A stretch of DNA of 64,000 bases. Origin: an uncultured Verrucomicrobiales bacterium (GTDB taxonomy: Bacteria > Verrucomicrobiota > Verrucomicrobiia > Verrucomicrobiales > Akkermansiaceae). A program made the position numbers and the translations under genes. How positions within the stretch are numbered: position 1 is the first letter of the stretch; the number at the start of each line of letters is the position of its first letter. Shown piece by piece: positions 36,476-47,477 of the stretch. The DNA lies in assembly GCA_937928545.1 (NCBI GenBank), contig CALGJQ010000042.1:1-64000 (forward strand), given 5' to 3'. The notes under the pieces were generated by a model that did not search any database, was not told the origin of the DNA, and saw only the letters and a program-made list of their open reading frames with translations.

Positions 36476-37423
36476 ATGTTTTCAATCAAGCATGCGGCTG
36501 TCCTTTTCTCAGCCTCACTTTTCCTACCCTCCTGCAGCAGCAATCCTAACTCCCCTCAACTTGCCAGCACCACCCGCGCTGGCGAAAGCTCCGCGCAAGG
36601 ATATTACGACAATGCTAAGGCCTCCCAAGCCGCTGGAAAAATCGGCCGCGCCGCCAGAGACTTCCGGACCGTCTACGTCAGATACCCGCTCTCTCCAAAC
36701 GCCGGCGACGCAGCCTATCGCTACGCCAAAATCCTCGAAAGCCAAGGCGAGCTCCTCGAATCCTTCGACGCCTACAATGCCGTCGTCACCAAATACCCCG
36801 CCTCCCCCCACTACGCCGAAGCGATCAAACGCCAAGAGACCATCGCTCACCAAGTTGCTCAAGGTCACATCACCAACTCCTTCATCGGCATCAAATCCCG
36901 TATCGAAATCAAGCGAACCACCGCCATGCTCGCCAGTGTTCGTGACAATGCTCCCCGCGCGGCCTCAGCGGACAAAGCTCAGTTTGCCATCGGACAAGTT
37001 CACGAAAGCCGAGGATCCGGAGCCACCGGCACCGCCCGCGCCATCGCCGCTTACCGCCAACTCACGCGCGACTACCCAGACTCTCAATACGCCCCCGAAG
37101 CCCAATACCGCATCGGGGCCATTCTTCTCGCCGAAGCCAAAGATGGAAACCAAGACAGCGCCAACCTCGACCGCGCCAAACAAGCCTTCGATGACCTCCT
37201 CCTCCGCTACCCCAACAGCAAGCAAGCCAAGCTCGCCAAGAGTCAAATCGGTAAGCTCGCTTCCGGCGACATCCAGCGTTCCTTTGACGTCGCCGAATTC
37301 TACCGTAAAAAAGGTCAAACTTCTTCCGCCCTCTTTTACTACAAAGAAGCCGCTAGCAAGTCCGGCCCCGGCCCCCTCCGCTCCCAGGCCCAGAGCTGGA
37401 TCAATAAACTCAGCGCCCAATAA
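36476..37423 (+). CDS. bamD: Outer-membrane assembly lipoprotein BamD-like (TPR)
   Basis: 315-residue lipoprotein: signal peptide with lipobox ending at Cys20 (FLPSCSS), then TPR-type helical repeats (YYDNAKASQAAGKIGRAARD, RYPLSPNAGDAAYRYAKILE, KYPASPHYAEA). It resembles BamD in size and in its repeats with YP at the turns; BamD supports BamA in inserting beta-barrel proteins. The lptE gene 8 bases downstream supports an outer-membrane biogenesis role. A generic TPR lipoprotein is the alternative. Confidence 0.8.
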   Translation: MFSIKHAAVLFSASLFLPSCSSNPNSPQLASTTRAGESSAQGYYDNAKASQAAGKIGRAARDFRTVYVRYPLSPNAGDAAYRYAKILESQGELLESFDAYNAVVTKYPASPHYAEAIKRQETIAHQVAQGHITNSFIGIKSRIEIKRTTAMLASVRDNAPRAASADKAQFAIGQVHESRGSGATGTARAIAAYRQLTRDYPDSQYAPEAQYRIGAILLAEAKDGNQDSANLDRAKQAFDDLLLRYPNSKQAKLAKSQIGKLASGDIQRSFDVAEFYRKKGQTSSALFYYKEAASKSGPGPLRSQAQSWINKLSAQ

Positions 37424-37431
37424 GATCCCAA

Positions 37432-37941
37432 ATGCGCCTGCTTCCTCTCGCCCTCCTTCTAGCGTCACTCCATAGCCTCACCTCCTGTGCGGGCTATCGC
37501 TTCGGTGGGAACAAGCCGGCCCACCTAGAGGCCGTCAATTCCATCCACATCCCGCTCGCCACCAGCCGCGTCGTCTTTCCGCGTGTCGAAGCCCTCACCA
37601 CGAATTCCTTGGTCGATGCCCTCGTGCAAGACGGCACCTACCGCCTCGCCTCCGCTAGTAAATCCGACACCACCCTCCGCATCACCCTCGATGACCTCTC
37701 CTACCGCCAAGCCCGCTCCTCGACCGAGGATGTCCTCCGCTCGGAAGAACTCAGACTTGAAGTCACCCTCTCCTATCAACTGACCGACCCCAGCGGCAAG
37801 GTCCTCGATAAAGGCCGAACCCGCGGCCACACCCGACTCTTCGTGGATGACAACCTCCAAACCGCCCGCCTCAACGCCCTCCCCGACGCCCTCCAACGTG
37901 CTTCCCAATCCATCATCGCTCGCCTCGCCGACGGCATCTAA
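37432..37941 (+). CDS. lptE: LPS-assembly lipoprotein LptE
   Basis: 169 residues with lipobox Cys19 in SLTSCAGYRFGG. The CAGYRF start, the IPLATSRVVFPRVEALTTNSL segment and the remaining alpha/beta pattern (ITLDDLSYRQARSSTEDV, LEVTLSYQLTDPSGKVL) match LptE, which plugs LptD in the outer membrane during LPS export. It lies in a tight run bamD-lptE-rsmI-S4 protein, with 8- and 5-base gaps. Confidence 0.87.
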   Translation: MRLLPLALLLASLHSLTSCAGYRFGGNKPAHLEAVNSIHIPLATSRVVFPRVEALTTNSLVDALVQDGTYRLASASKSDTTLRITLDDLSYRQARSSTEDVLRSEELRLEVTLSYQLTDPSGKVLDKGRTRGHTRLFVDDNLQTARLNALPDALQRASQSIIARLADGI

Positions 37942-37946
37942 AATCG

Positions 37947-38663
37947 ATGGCTGCTAAACCCGACCTCAACCCCATGGTCACCTTCGTCCCCACTCCCATC
38001 GGGAACCTCGGCGACATCACTTATCGCGCGGTCGAGTCCCTCCGCGAAGCCGACCTCATCGCCTGCGAAGACACCCGTCACTCACGCAAGCTCCTCAACC
38101 ATCTCGAAATCTCCCGCCCCCTCATCTCCCTCCACGATCACAACGAAGATCAACGCATCCCCGAACTCATCGAACGCGCAAAGTCCGGCGAAAAAATCGC
38201 CATCATCTCAGACGCCGGCACCCCCTGCCTCTCCGACCCCGGCCACCGCTTTCTCAAAGCCTGCCGCGATCAAGATGTCGAATTCACCGTCCTCCCCGGC
38301 CCCTCCGCCATCACCACCGCCCTCGTTGCCTCCGGCTTTCCCCCGCACCCCTTTTCTTTCCAAGGCTTCCTTCACGTCAAAAAAGGCAAACGCGGCAAAC
38401 AACTTCAAGCAGCCCTCGACGCACAAGAAACCACCCTCTTTTTCGAGTCCCCTCACCGCCTCCCTTCCACCCTCGAAATCCTCAGCGAACTCGCTCCCGA
38501 TCACCCCATCTGCGTCGCCCGAGAACTCACCAAAGCCTTCGAAACCCTCCACCACGGAAGCTCGACCGAAGTCAAAGCCTACTTCTCCGAACGCAAAGTC
38601 AAAGGCGAGATCGTCCTCCTCATTCCCCCGCCCCTGAAACCTTCCAAGAAAGATGCGTGTTGA
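37947..38663 (+). CDS. rsmI: 16S rRNA (cytidine-1402 2'-O) methyltransferase
   Basis: 238-residue SAM enzyme of the tetrapyrrole-methylase fold that modifies C1402 in the ribosomal P site. Diagnostic stretches are FVPTPIGNLGDITYRAVESL, CEDTRHSRKLLNHL, ISDAGTPCLSDPG and LPGPSAITTALVASGF. The length is slightly short because the C-terminal tail seen in E. coli is missing. It overlaps the next gene by 11 bases. Confidence 0.96.
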   Translation: MAAKPDLNPMVTFVPTPIGNLGDITYRAVESLREADLIACEDTRHSRKLLNHLEISRPLISLHDHNEDQRIPELIERAKSGEKIAIISDAGTPCLSDPGHRFLKACRDQDVEFTVLPGPSAITTALVASGFPPHPFSFQGFLHVKKGKRGKQLQAALDAQETTLFFESPHRLPSTLEILSELAPDHPICVARELTKAFETLHHGSSTEVKAYFSERKVKGEIVLLIPPPLKPSKKDAC

Positions 38664-39042
38664 TAAATGGCTCTGGTCCGTTCGACTTTATAAAACTCGC
38701 AGCCAAGCCTCGCACGATTGCTCCGCAGGCAAAATCAAACGCGCTGGAAAAAACCTCAAACCCAGCGCCGCCCTAAAAATTGGCGACACCCTCGAAATCC
38801 CCGCCCACGGAAATGCCTACAAGCGGACCATCGAAGTCATCGAACTCCTCGAAAAACGAGTCGCCGCCCCCATCGCCCAAGCCGCCTACCAAGACCACAC
38901 CCCGGCCGAAATCTTAGCCGAAGCCGAAGAACGCCGCCTCGCCGAAAAAGCCAACCGCCAAGCCCGCAAAGAAGGCGACCAAGGCCGCCTCACCAAACGC
39001 AAACGCCGCAAATGGGAAGGCGACGAAGGGAAGTTCTTTTAA
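38653..39042 (+). CDS. S4-domain RNA-binding protein (Hsp15-like)
   Basis: 129 residues. An N-terminal S4 domain (1-60: MRVDKWLWSVRLYKTRSQAS, KIKRAGKNLKPSAALKIGDT) is followed by a basic tail (NRQARKEGDQGRLTKRKRRK). This layout is that of HslR/Hsp15, which handles stalled 50S-peptidyl-tRNA complexes. The start overlaps rsmI by 11 bases, so it is the last gene of the bamD operon. Confidence 0.9.
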   Translation: MRVDKWLWSVRLYKTRSQASHDCSAGKIKRAGKNLKPSAALKIGDTLEIPAHGNAYKRTIEVIELLEKRVAAPIAQAAYQDHTPAEILAEAEERRLAEKANRQARKEGDQGRLTKRKRRKWEGDEGKFF

Positions 39043-39288
39043 GTCTATCCTCTTCAGTAAATATCCCCACGCGAGCCACGCGAGAAGTGTGATAGCCATC
39101 TACATAGGTAGCGTAGACCTCCCCTAAATCGGCAAATCAATCGAGAAAATAGCCAATAACCGTTGTCCTCTCCCCCCCGATCCGGTGAGCGTAGAAGCGA
39201 TCGCGCCAAGGAGGCTAAAGGAACTCCAAAACTTTATGGAAGGCCATAAACTGCACCACTATGTTACCCTTTTCGACTTCCCGGAGAC
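39043..39288. other. Intergenic stretch, no gene recognised
   Basis: About 250 bases between the S4-protein gene and the tRNA-Lys terminator. It holds a 9-bp direct repeat (CACGCGAGC/CACGCGAG near 39069) and a near-palindrome CTACATAGGTAG near 39102. I see no signature of SRP RNA, RNase P RNA or tmRNA, and no open frame with a credible product. Confidence 0.4.
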
Positions 39289-39324
39289 AAAAAAACCGTG
39301 AAACCCTTTAAGGCATCACGGTTT
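39289..39324 (-). terminator. Intrinsic terminator of tRNA-Lys
   Basis: On the minus strand AAACCGTGA pairs with TCACGGTTT (9 bp) and the stem runs into a T7 tract. It lies 6 bases after the tRNA 3' end, so it is a clear factor-independent terminator. Confidence 0.85.
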
Positions 39325-39330
39325 AGAAAA

Positions 39331-39406
39331 TGGTACGCAGACTGGGACTCGAACCCAGGACCAATTGGTTAAAAGCCAACTGCTCTACCAACTGAGCTAT
39401 CTGCGC
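39331..39406 (-). tRNA. tRNA-Lys (anticodon TTT)
   Basis: A 76-nt cloverleaf on the minus strand: acceptor stem GCGCAGA with TCTGCGT (the first pair G-U), D-arm TAGCTCAGTTGGTAGAGC, anticodon loop CTTTTAA with anticodon TTT, a T-arm with GGTTCGAGTCC and an encoded CCA. It is flanked by its own promoter-like sequence and terminator. Confidence 0.96.
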
Positions 39407-39450
39407 TTTGGGTTGGATTTTTGCGCTCGTTTAATCACTTGCGCGGCGGA

Positions 39451-39479
39451 GCTTTAGGATGGGGACCGATTTTTGACAA
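39451..39479 (-). promoter_or_regulatory. Candidate sigma-70 promoter of tRNA-Lys
   Basis: On the minus strand TTGTCA (39474-39479) and TAAAGC (39451-39456) are separated by 17 bases, about 45 bases before the tRNA. The -35 matches consensus at five of six positions, the -10 at three. Confidence 0.4.
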
Positions 39480-39514
39480 GTGAATCTTTACCCTTTTTTT
39501 GACGAGAGAGTCGG

Positions 39515-42679
<3,165 letters not shown>

Positions 42680-42693
42680 AAACCCCACTTCCA

Positions 42694-43728
42694 ATGAACT
42701 CCCGATTTTCGATGGCCTTTTCCATAGGCCTCCTCTCCCTGAGCGCAATTGCACCCGCAGCTGCCCAAGACGTCAAAAACGCGGCCAAGCAACAAATTCG
42801 CCCCAAAGAAGGCCCTATTTTGGTGAACGGCGTAGCCGCCAAGGTGAATGGCGAAGTGATCACGCTCAATGAGCTCATGATCAAAGTGGCGCCCATGCAG
42901 TCGGTTTTAATGGCCCGCAATCCTCGTCGCGGCCCTGTTTACGAGCAGCAGCTTAGCGAGTTAAAATTAGGCATTCTCGATGAACTAATCGACCGCACCA
43001 TCATTTTCACAGAGTTTAAGGACCGCGTGAGAGCCTTCCCTGACCAAGACATTGAAGCTGAGGTGAAGCGCATCATCCAAAACGTTTACAATGGTGATGA
43101 AGCTTTATTCCGCAAGTATCTCAAAGCGACGAACCTCACCCGTGACCAGTTCAAAGAACAACAGCGGAAAGAACTCCTCGTGCAAATCGTGCGCGCGCAG
43201 CACTTTGGAGACGTCCCTCCCCCCAAGGAAGCAGAGCTGAAAGCTGAGTATGCTGGCTGGGCGCTCGCGAATCGTGATCGAAAGAAAGACGTCGGCACTT
43301 ACAAGCGCATCTACCTCCGTAAAGATCTTGGAGACGGACCTGAAGCTCAGTTGAAACTTGCTGAAGACATCGCTAAAAAGCTCGCCGCTGGAGAGGATTT
43401 TGCCGAGCTTGCAACGAAATACTCGAACGATTCAAAAGCGGAAGACGGCGGACTTTGGAAAGACATTCCACGCACTGACCTCAATCATGAATTTGGCTTC
43501 CTCCTCTTCGAAACGACAGGTCATGAAATGATGGGCCCGCTTGAAGACAATTTTGGCTTCAATATCATTCAAGTATTGAAACGTGTCCCCGGCCCTCCCG
43601 AAAAATCTTTCGCAGATGCTCGTGAGCTTATGAAGCGACGCGTCGAGTCTGAGAAAAAGAAGGCCAACTTTGAAAAGTGGATGAAGAAAATGCGCGCTCG
43701 CGCCATCATTGAAAAAATGATCAAGTAA
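42694..43728 (+). CDS. SurA-like periplasmic parvulin peptidyl-prolyl isomerase
   Basis: 344 residues: signal peptide to about residue 24 (APAAAQ), a SurA-N-like chaperone region (about 45-185, VAAKVNGEVITLNELMIKV, LGILDELIDRTIIFTEF) and one parvulin domain (about 195-295, GEDFAELATKYSNDSKAEDG, GPLEDNFGFNIIQVL). It is expected to help outer-membrane proteins fold. SurA normally has two parvulin domains; this has one. It begins 14 bases after mfd and ends 3 bases before coaD. Confidence 0.88.
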   Translation: MNSRFSMAFSIGLLSLSAIAPAAAQDVKNAAKQQIRPKEGPILVNGVAAKVNGEVITLNELMIKVAPMQSVLMARNPRRGPVYEQQLSELKLGILDELIDRTIIFTEFKDRVRAFPDQDIEAEVKRIIQNVYNGDEALFRKYLKATNLTRDQFKEQQRKELLVQIVRAQHFGDVPPPKEAELKAEYAGWALANRDRKKDVGTYKRIYLRKDLGDGPEAQLKLAEDIAKKLAAGEDFAELATKYSNDSKAEDGGLWKDIPRTDLNHEFGFLLFETTGHEMMGPLEDNFGFNIIQVLKRVPGPPEKSFADARELMKRRVESEKKKANFEKWMKKMRARAIIEKMIK

Positions 43729-43731
43729 GGG

Positions 43732-44226
43732 ATGCAGACAGCGGTTTACGCAGGCAGTTTTGATCCCCCCACCAATGGACACCTCTGGATGATTCGCCAG
43801 GGACTGGAACTCTTTGACCGCTTAGTCGTCGCGATTGGGCAAAACCCGTCCAAAAATTACACCTTCAGCACGCAGGAACGGATTGAGCTTCTGCAAGAAT
43901 CCATCCCTTCTTGTGAACGCCTGACCTTCACCCACTTCGACAATCGCTACCTCGTCGACTACGCCAAGGAAGTGGACGCCGAGTTCATCCTTCGCGGCAT
44001 CCGCTCGCCTGGAGATTACGAATACGAGCGTGTCATGCGTCATATCAATGGCGACATGGCTCCTGATATTAACACCGTCTTCCTCATGCCCCCACGCGAC
44101 AAAGCGGAGCTCTCATCCAGCATGGTGATGGGACTCATTGGTCCCGATGGCTGGGAAAAAACGGTTCGCCGCTATGTTCCCGCTCCTGTTTTCGAAGCGC
44201 TCGAAAGCAAACAAAAATCCCTTTAA
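43732..44226 (+). CDS. coaD: Phosphopantetheine adenylyltransferase
   Basis: 164-residue cytoplasmic enzyme of coenzyme A synthesis. The nucleotidyl-transferase motif is in [12 protein letters not shown] (TNGH), with [20 protein letters not shown] and [10 protein letters not shown] matching later CoaD motifs. Normal length. Only 3 bases separate it from the genes on both sides. Confidence 0.96.
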   Translation: MQTAVYAGSFDPPTNGHLWMIRQGLELFDRLVVAIGQNPSKNYTFSTQERIELLQESIPSCERLTFTHFDNRYLVDYAKEVDAEFILRGIRSPGDYEYERVMRHINGDMAPDINTVFLMPPRDKAELSSSMVMGLIGPDGWEKTVRRYVPAPVFEALESKQKSL

Positions 44227-44229
44227 GCC

Positions 44230-46059
44230 ATGAGCACTCTCGCCATTGCTTTGGGGGCTTTTGTTCTCTACTTCGTGGCCTATCACACCTACGGAAAATG
44301 GTTGGGGCAAAAACTCTTTCGACTGAACCCTGACGCCAACGTTCCTTCGCTGGAATTCGAAGACGGGGTCGACTTTGTCCCCAGTGACAAAAAGGTTCTC
44401 TTCGGTCACCACTTCACCTCGATTGCCGGGACCGGCCCAATCGTAGGCCCCGCCGTCGCGGTAATTTGGGGATGGGTTCCAGCCTTAATCTGGGTGCTTT
44501 TTGGCTCAATCCTTATCGGCGCCGTTCACGACTTCGGCGCGCTCGTCGTCTCCCTCCGGAACAAAGGCCAAACCGTCGGAGATATCGCCGGACGCGTGAT
44601 CACCAAGCGGACCCGCATTCTCTTTCTCACCATTCTCTTTCTGGCCCTGACAATTGTCCTCGCCATCTTTGGCCTCGTCATTGCGGCGGTCTTTAAGATG
44701 TATCCGCAATCGATCTTCCCCTGCCTCATCCAAATCCCCCTCGCGATCATGATCGGGCTTTTGATTCACCGGAAAGGAATCAACATCCTCATCCCTTCGC
44801 TCCTTGTCCTCGCGCTCATGATGCTCTCGGTGCAATACGGGAATGAAAGCCTCCTCGGAGATTTTAATCGCTATCTCGCCTCTTGGGAGATCTTGGATTG
44901 GTGCGCCGCTCTGTTGGCTTACTGCGTCATTGCCTCCATCCTCCCCGTCTGGACGCTCCTGCAACCCCGAGACTACATCAACTCACTGCAGCTTCTCTTT
45001 ACCCTTGGGCTTGTGGTCATTGGCCTCGTCGTAGCCGCCGTGATCGGTGGTGTGCCGGTCAGTGGCGAAGAGCGCCAGCCTCTCGAAATTGTCGCCCCTG
45101 CTTTTAATTGGTCGCCCGAAGGAGCTCCAGCGATCTTCCCCTTCCTTTTCATCACCATCGCCTGCGGTGCCATCTCGGGTTTCCACTGCCTTGTCTCGTC
45201 CGGAACTTCATCAAAGCAGTTGAAATGTGAAACCGACGCGCAATTCATCGGCTACGGCTCCATGCTGACTGAGGGCTTCTTAGCAGTACTCGTGATCCTC
45301 GCCTGCGTCGCTGGACTAGGACTCGGCACGACGGTTGGGGCGGAATTTTTCGTCGGCGAATCAGCCTACCAAGCTCGCTACCATTCTTGGGGTGCCGCCA
45401 GTGGGCTCGCCGCCAAAATTGGCGCTTTCGTCGATGGTAGCGCAAACTTTTTGAAAGCTCTTGGCCTAAGTGCCGACTTCGCCGTGGCCCTGATGGGAGT
45501 CTTCGTGGCCTCTTTTGCCGCAACGACTCTCGATACCGCCTGCCGATTACAACGATACGTCGTGCAAGAACTCGCTGCCTCACTGAGTCGCCCAAAGAGT
45601 AAAACAAACCCTCTTCGCCTCCTCACCAACCGTTACGGCGCCACCTTGTTTGCAGTCATCGTTGCTTACTTAATTGCTCGTATGCCCGAAGCGCCCGGCG
45701 GAGTTCCCGGAAAAGGTGGTCTGATTCTTTGGCCACTTTTTGGAGCCATCAATCAACTCCTCGCCGGCCTCGCCTTTCTTGTCATCACCTTTTGGCTGAG
45801 ACGTCGAGGACTCCCTTTCGCTTTCACCATCATTCCCGGAATCCTCATGTTAGTCCTTCCCGCGATCGCAATGTCAGTCAACTTGCGTAACTTTGCGGAA
45901 GCTGGAAATTGGCTCCTCTTTGTGTTTGGCTTCGCTACCATCCTCATCGAAATCTGGATGATCGCCGAGGCCCTCTCCGTGTGGAAGAAGAGCAAGGGCA
46001 TTCTAGAAGACTCAGCCCTCGCGCCTGCAAGCGACACCGACGGCGGGCGCTCCTGTTGA
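44230..46059 (+). CDS. cstA: Carbon starvation protein CstA family transporter
   Basis: 609 residues with about 15 hydrophobic segments. Family segments are YGKWLGQKLFRLNPDANVPS, GHHFTSIAGTGPIVGPAVAVIWGWVPALIW, CGAISGFHCLVSSGTSSKQL and FAATTLDTACRLQRYVVQEL. CstA proteins carry peptides or pyruvate, typically when carbon is short. It is last in the mfd-coaD run and ends at a shared hairpin. Confidence 0.94.
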   Translation: MSTLAIALGAFVLYFVAYHTYGKWLGQKLFRLNPDANVPSLEFEDGVDFVPSDKKVLFGHHFTSIAGTGPIVGPAVAVIWGWVPALIWVLFGSILIGAVHDFGALVVSLRNKGQTVGDIAGRVITKRTRILFLTILFLALTIVLAIFGLVIAAVFKMYPQSIFPCLIQIPLAIMIGLLIHRKGINILIPSLLVLALMMLSVQYGNESLLGDFNRYLASWEILDWCAALLAYCVIASILPVWTLLQPRDYINSLQLLFTLGLVVIGLVVAAVIGGVPVSGEERQPLEIVAPAFNWSPEGAPAIFPFLFITIACGAISGFHCLVSSGTSSKQLKCETDAQFIGYGSMLTEGFLAVLVILACVAGLGLGTTVGAEFFVGESAYQARYHSWGAASGLAAKIGAFVDGSANFLKALGLSADFAVALMGVFVASFAATTLDTACRLQRYVVQELAASLSRPKSKTNPLRLLTNRYGATLFAVIVAYLIARMPEAPGGVPGKGGLILWPLFGAINQLLAGLAFLVITFWLRRRGLPFAFTIIPGILMLVLPAIAMSVNLRNFAEAGNWLLFVFGFATILIEIWMIAEALSVWKKSKGILEDSALAPASDTDGGRSC

Positions 46060-46065
46060 GCAAAA

Positions 46066-46099
46066 AAAAGCAGCCCCTCAAGGAACAGGAACCGCTTTT
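46066..46099 (-). terminator. Terminator between convergent cstA and DUF1501 genes
   Basis: On the minus strand AAAAGCGGTTCC pairs with GGGGCTGCTTTT (12 bp including G-T pairs) around a 10-base loop and continues into TTTT. It lies 21 bases after the DUF1501 stop. On the plus strand the same stem begins 7 bases after the cstA stop, so it may serve both. Confidence 0.75.
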
Positions 46100-46119
46100 G
46101 AAAGATTAGCCTTTGTGGA

Positions 46120-47436
46120 CTAGCCAAAGATCGAAGTGATCGGCTTGCCAAGCTCAGCATCAGCACCACCCATGCGGAAGGGACGGCCACTGGGCGAACT
46201 AACGACTTGGGTATGATCGATGCCAAGAGCATGACCGATGGTCGCATTGAAGTCCTGAATGGTGACCCCATTTTCGGCAACACGATTTCCGTTTTTGTCA
46301 CTGGCTCCGTACTTCTGGCCACCTGCAATTCCGCCTCCTGCCATGACAGCGGAGAAACATGCAGGGTGATGATCTCGGCCGGAGTTATGCTCTTCGACGA
46401 TTTTCGGAGTCCGACCAAACTCGGTCGCAATGACTACGAGGGTCTTTTCAAGGAGACCACGCTTTTCAAGATCAGCGAGGAGCGTCGCGTATGCTTGGTC
46501 GAGGGTCTTCGCCTTATTCTCGACGTTGTTGAAATTGTCATAGTGAGTATCCCAACCACCGTGAGAAACTTCCACAAAGCGCACACCAGCCTCGACGAGA
46601 CGACGTGCTAAGAGACAACCTTGACCGAAGCGATTCTTGCCATAGGAATTTTGCACTTTTGCAGGCTCTTGGTTGATATCGAAGGCCTTGAGGTCAGAGC
46701 TTTGCATCAACTTCACGGCCTCTTCATAGAGACTGTCGTAAGCTTTCACCGCTGGAGTCTGATACTTCTCGTGGAAGGTCTTGTTAAGCGCATCAGCAAT
46801 CGCGAGGCGACGCTTGAAGTCCTCTTCTGTGACAGAATCGGCGCGCGTTGAGTTCTTAAGCCCTTCGTCCGGACGACCAAGGGGAACGCCACCAAATTCA
46901 GCTCCAAAGAAGCCAGGAGAGGAAACCCCCGGGCTGGTGTTCGCGGTCACGAAACCTGGAAGCGTCGCGTTCTTACGTCCCTTCTGACGAACAACCCATG
47001 CCCCAATCGCAGGGTGAACGATCGTTCCACGAGGAGAGTAGCTCCGGTGAAGAAGATACTGTCCTTGGCTATGCGCGCCCTGCTTGGAGGTCATCGAGTT
47101 AATCACACACATGTGATTAGCCACTTTGGCGGTATCGGGAAGATACTGAGAAATTTGGAAGTCACCAGAAGTGCTGATTGATTCGACCGGTCCCTGAACA
47201 TCCTTATTATTAGGCTTGGTATCGAAAGTATCGAGGTGACTCATTCCCCCGCCCATGTTGAGGAAGATGACGTGCTCAGCTTTCGCTCCACCTGTGTGTG
47301 ACTGACCGAAGGCTGATCCTGCGAGGCCCGCACCGAGCATTGGTGCAACGCTCACTCCCAGATAGCTGCGAGCGGCATTAACGAGGAATTGGCGACGACC
47401 GAGTTCATCGGCTTTCATGAAGGGATTGGTATCCAT
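46120..47436 (-). CDS. DUF1501 domain protein, Tat-exported
   Basis: 438 residues. A twin-arginine signal GRRQFLVNAARSYLG precedes a DUF1501 domain, an alkaline-phosphatase/sulfatase-superfamily fold: VIFLNMGGGMSHLDTFDTKP, HPAIGAWVVRQKG, GVRFVEVSHGGWDTHYDNF and VVIATEFGRTPK are its conserved metal-site regions. Such genes nearly always follow a DUF1549/DUF1553 gene in Verrucomicrobia and Planctomycetes, as here with 41 bases between. The function is not established; an extracytoplasmic role is inferred from the signal. Confidence 0.92.
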   Translation of the reverse strand: MDTNPFMKADELGRRQFLVNAARSYLGVSVAPMLGAGLAGSAFGQSHTGGAKAEHVIFLNMGGGMSHLDTFDTKPNNKDVQGPVESISTSGDFQISQYLPDTAKVANHMCVINSMTSKQGAHSQGQYLLHRSYSPRGTIVHPAIGAWVVRQKGRKNATLPGFVTANTSPGVSSPGFFGAEFGGVPLGRPDEGLKNSTRADSVTEEDFKRRLAIADALNKTFHEKYQTPAVKAYDSLYEEAVKLMQSSDLKAFDINQEPAKVQNSYGKNRFGQGCLLARRLVEAGVRFVEVSHGGWDTHYDNFNNVENKAKTLDQAYATLLADLEKRGLLEKTLVVIATEFGRTPKIVEEHNSGRDHHPACFSAVMAGGGIAGGQKYGASDKNGNRVAENGVTIQDFNATIGHALGIDHTQVVSSPSGRPFRMGGADAELGKPITSIFG

Positions 47437-47477
47437 ATTTTTTTTAAGGTTGGGTGTTGGCTGGGAATAAAAGAGGG

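Noticed and set aside
39331..39406. tRNA-Lys as integration site of a genomic island
   Set aside because: No integrase, no direct repeat of the tRNA 3' end and only housekeeping genes on both sides.
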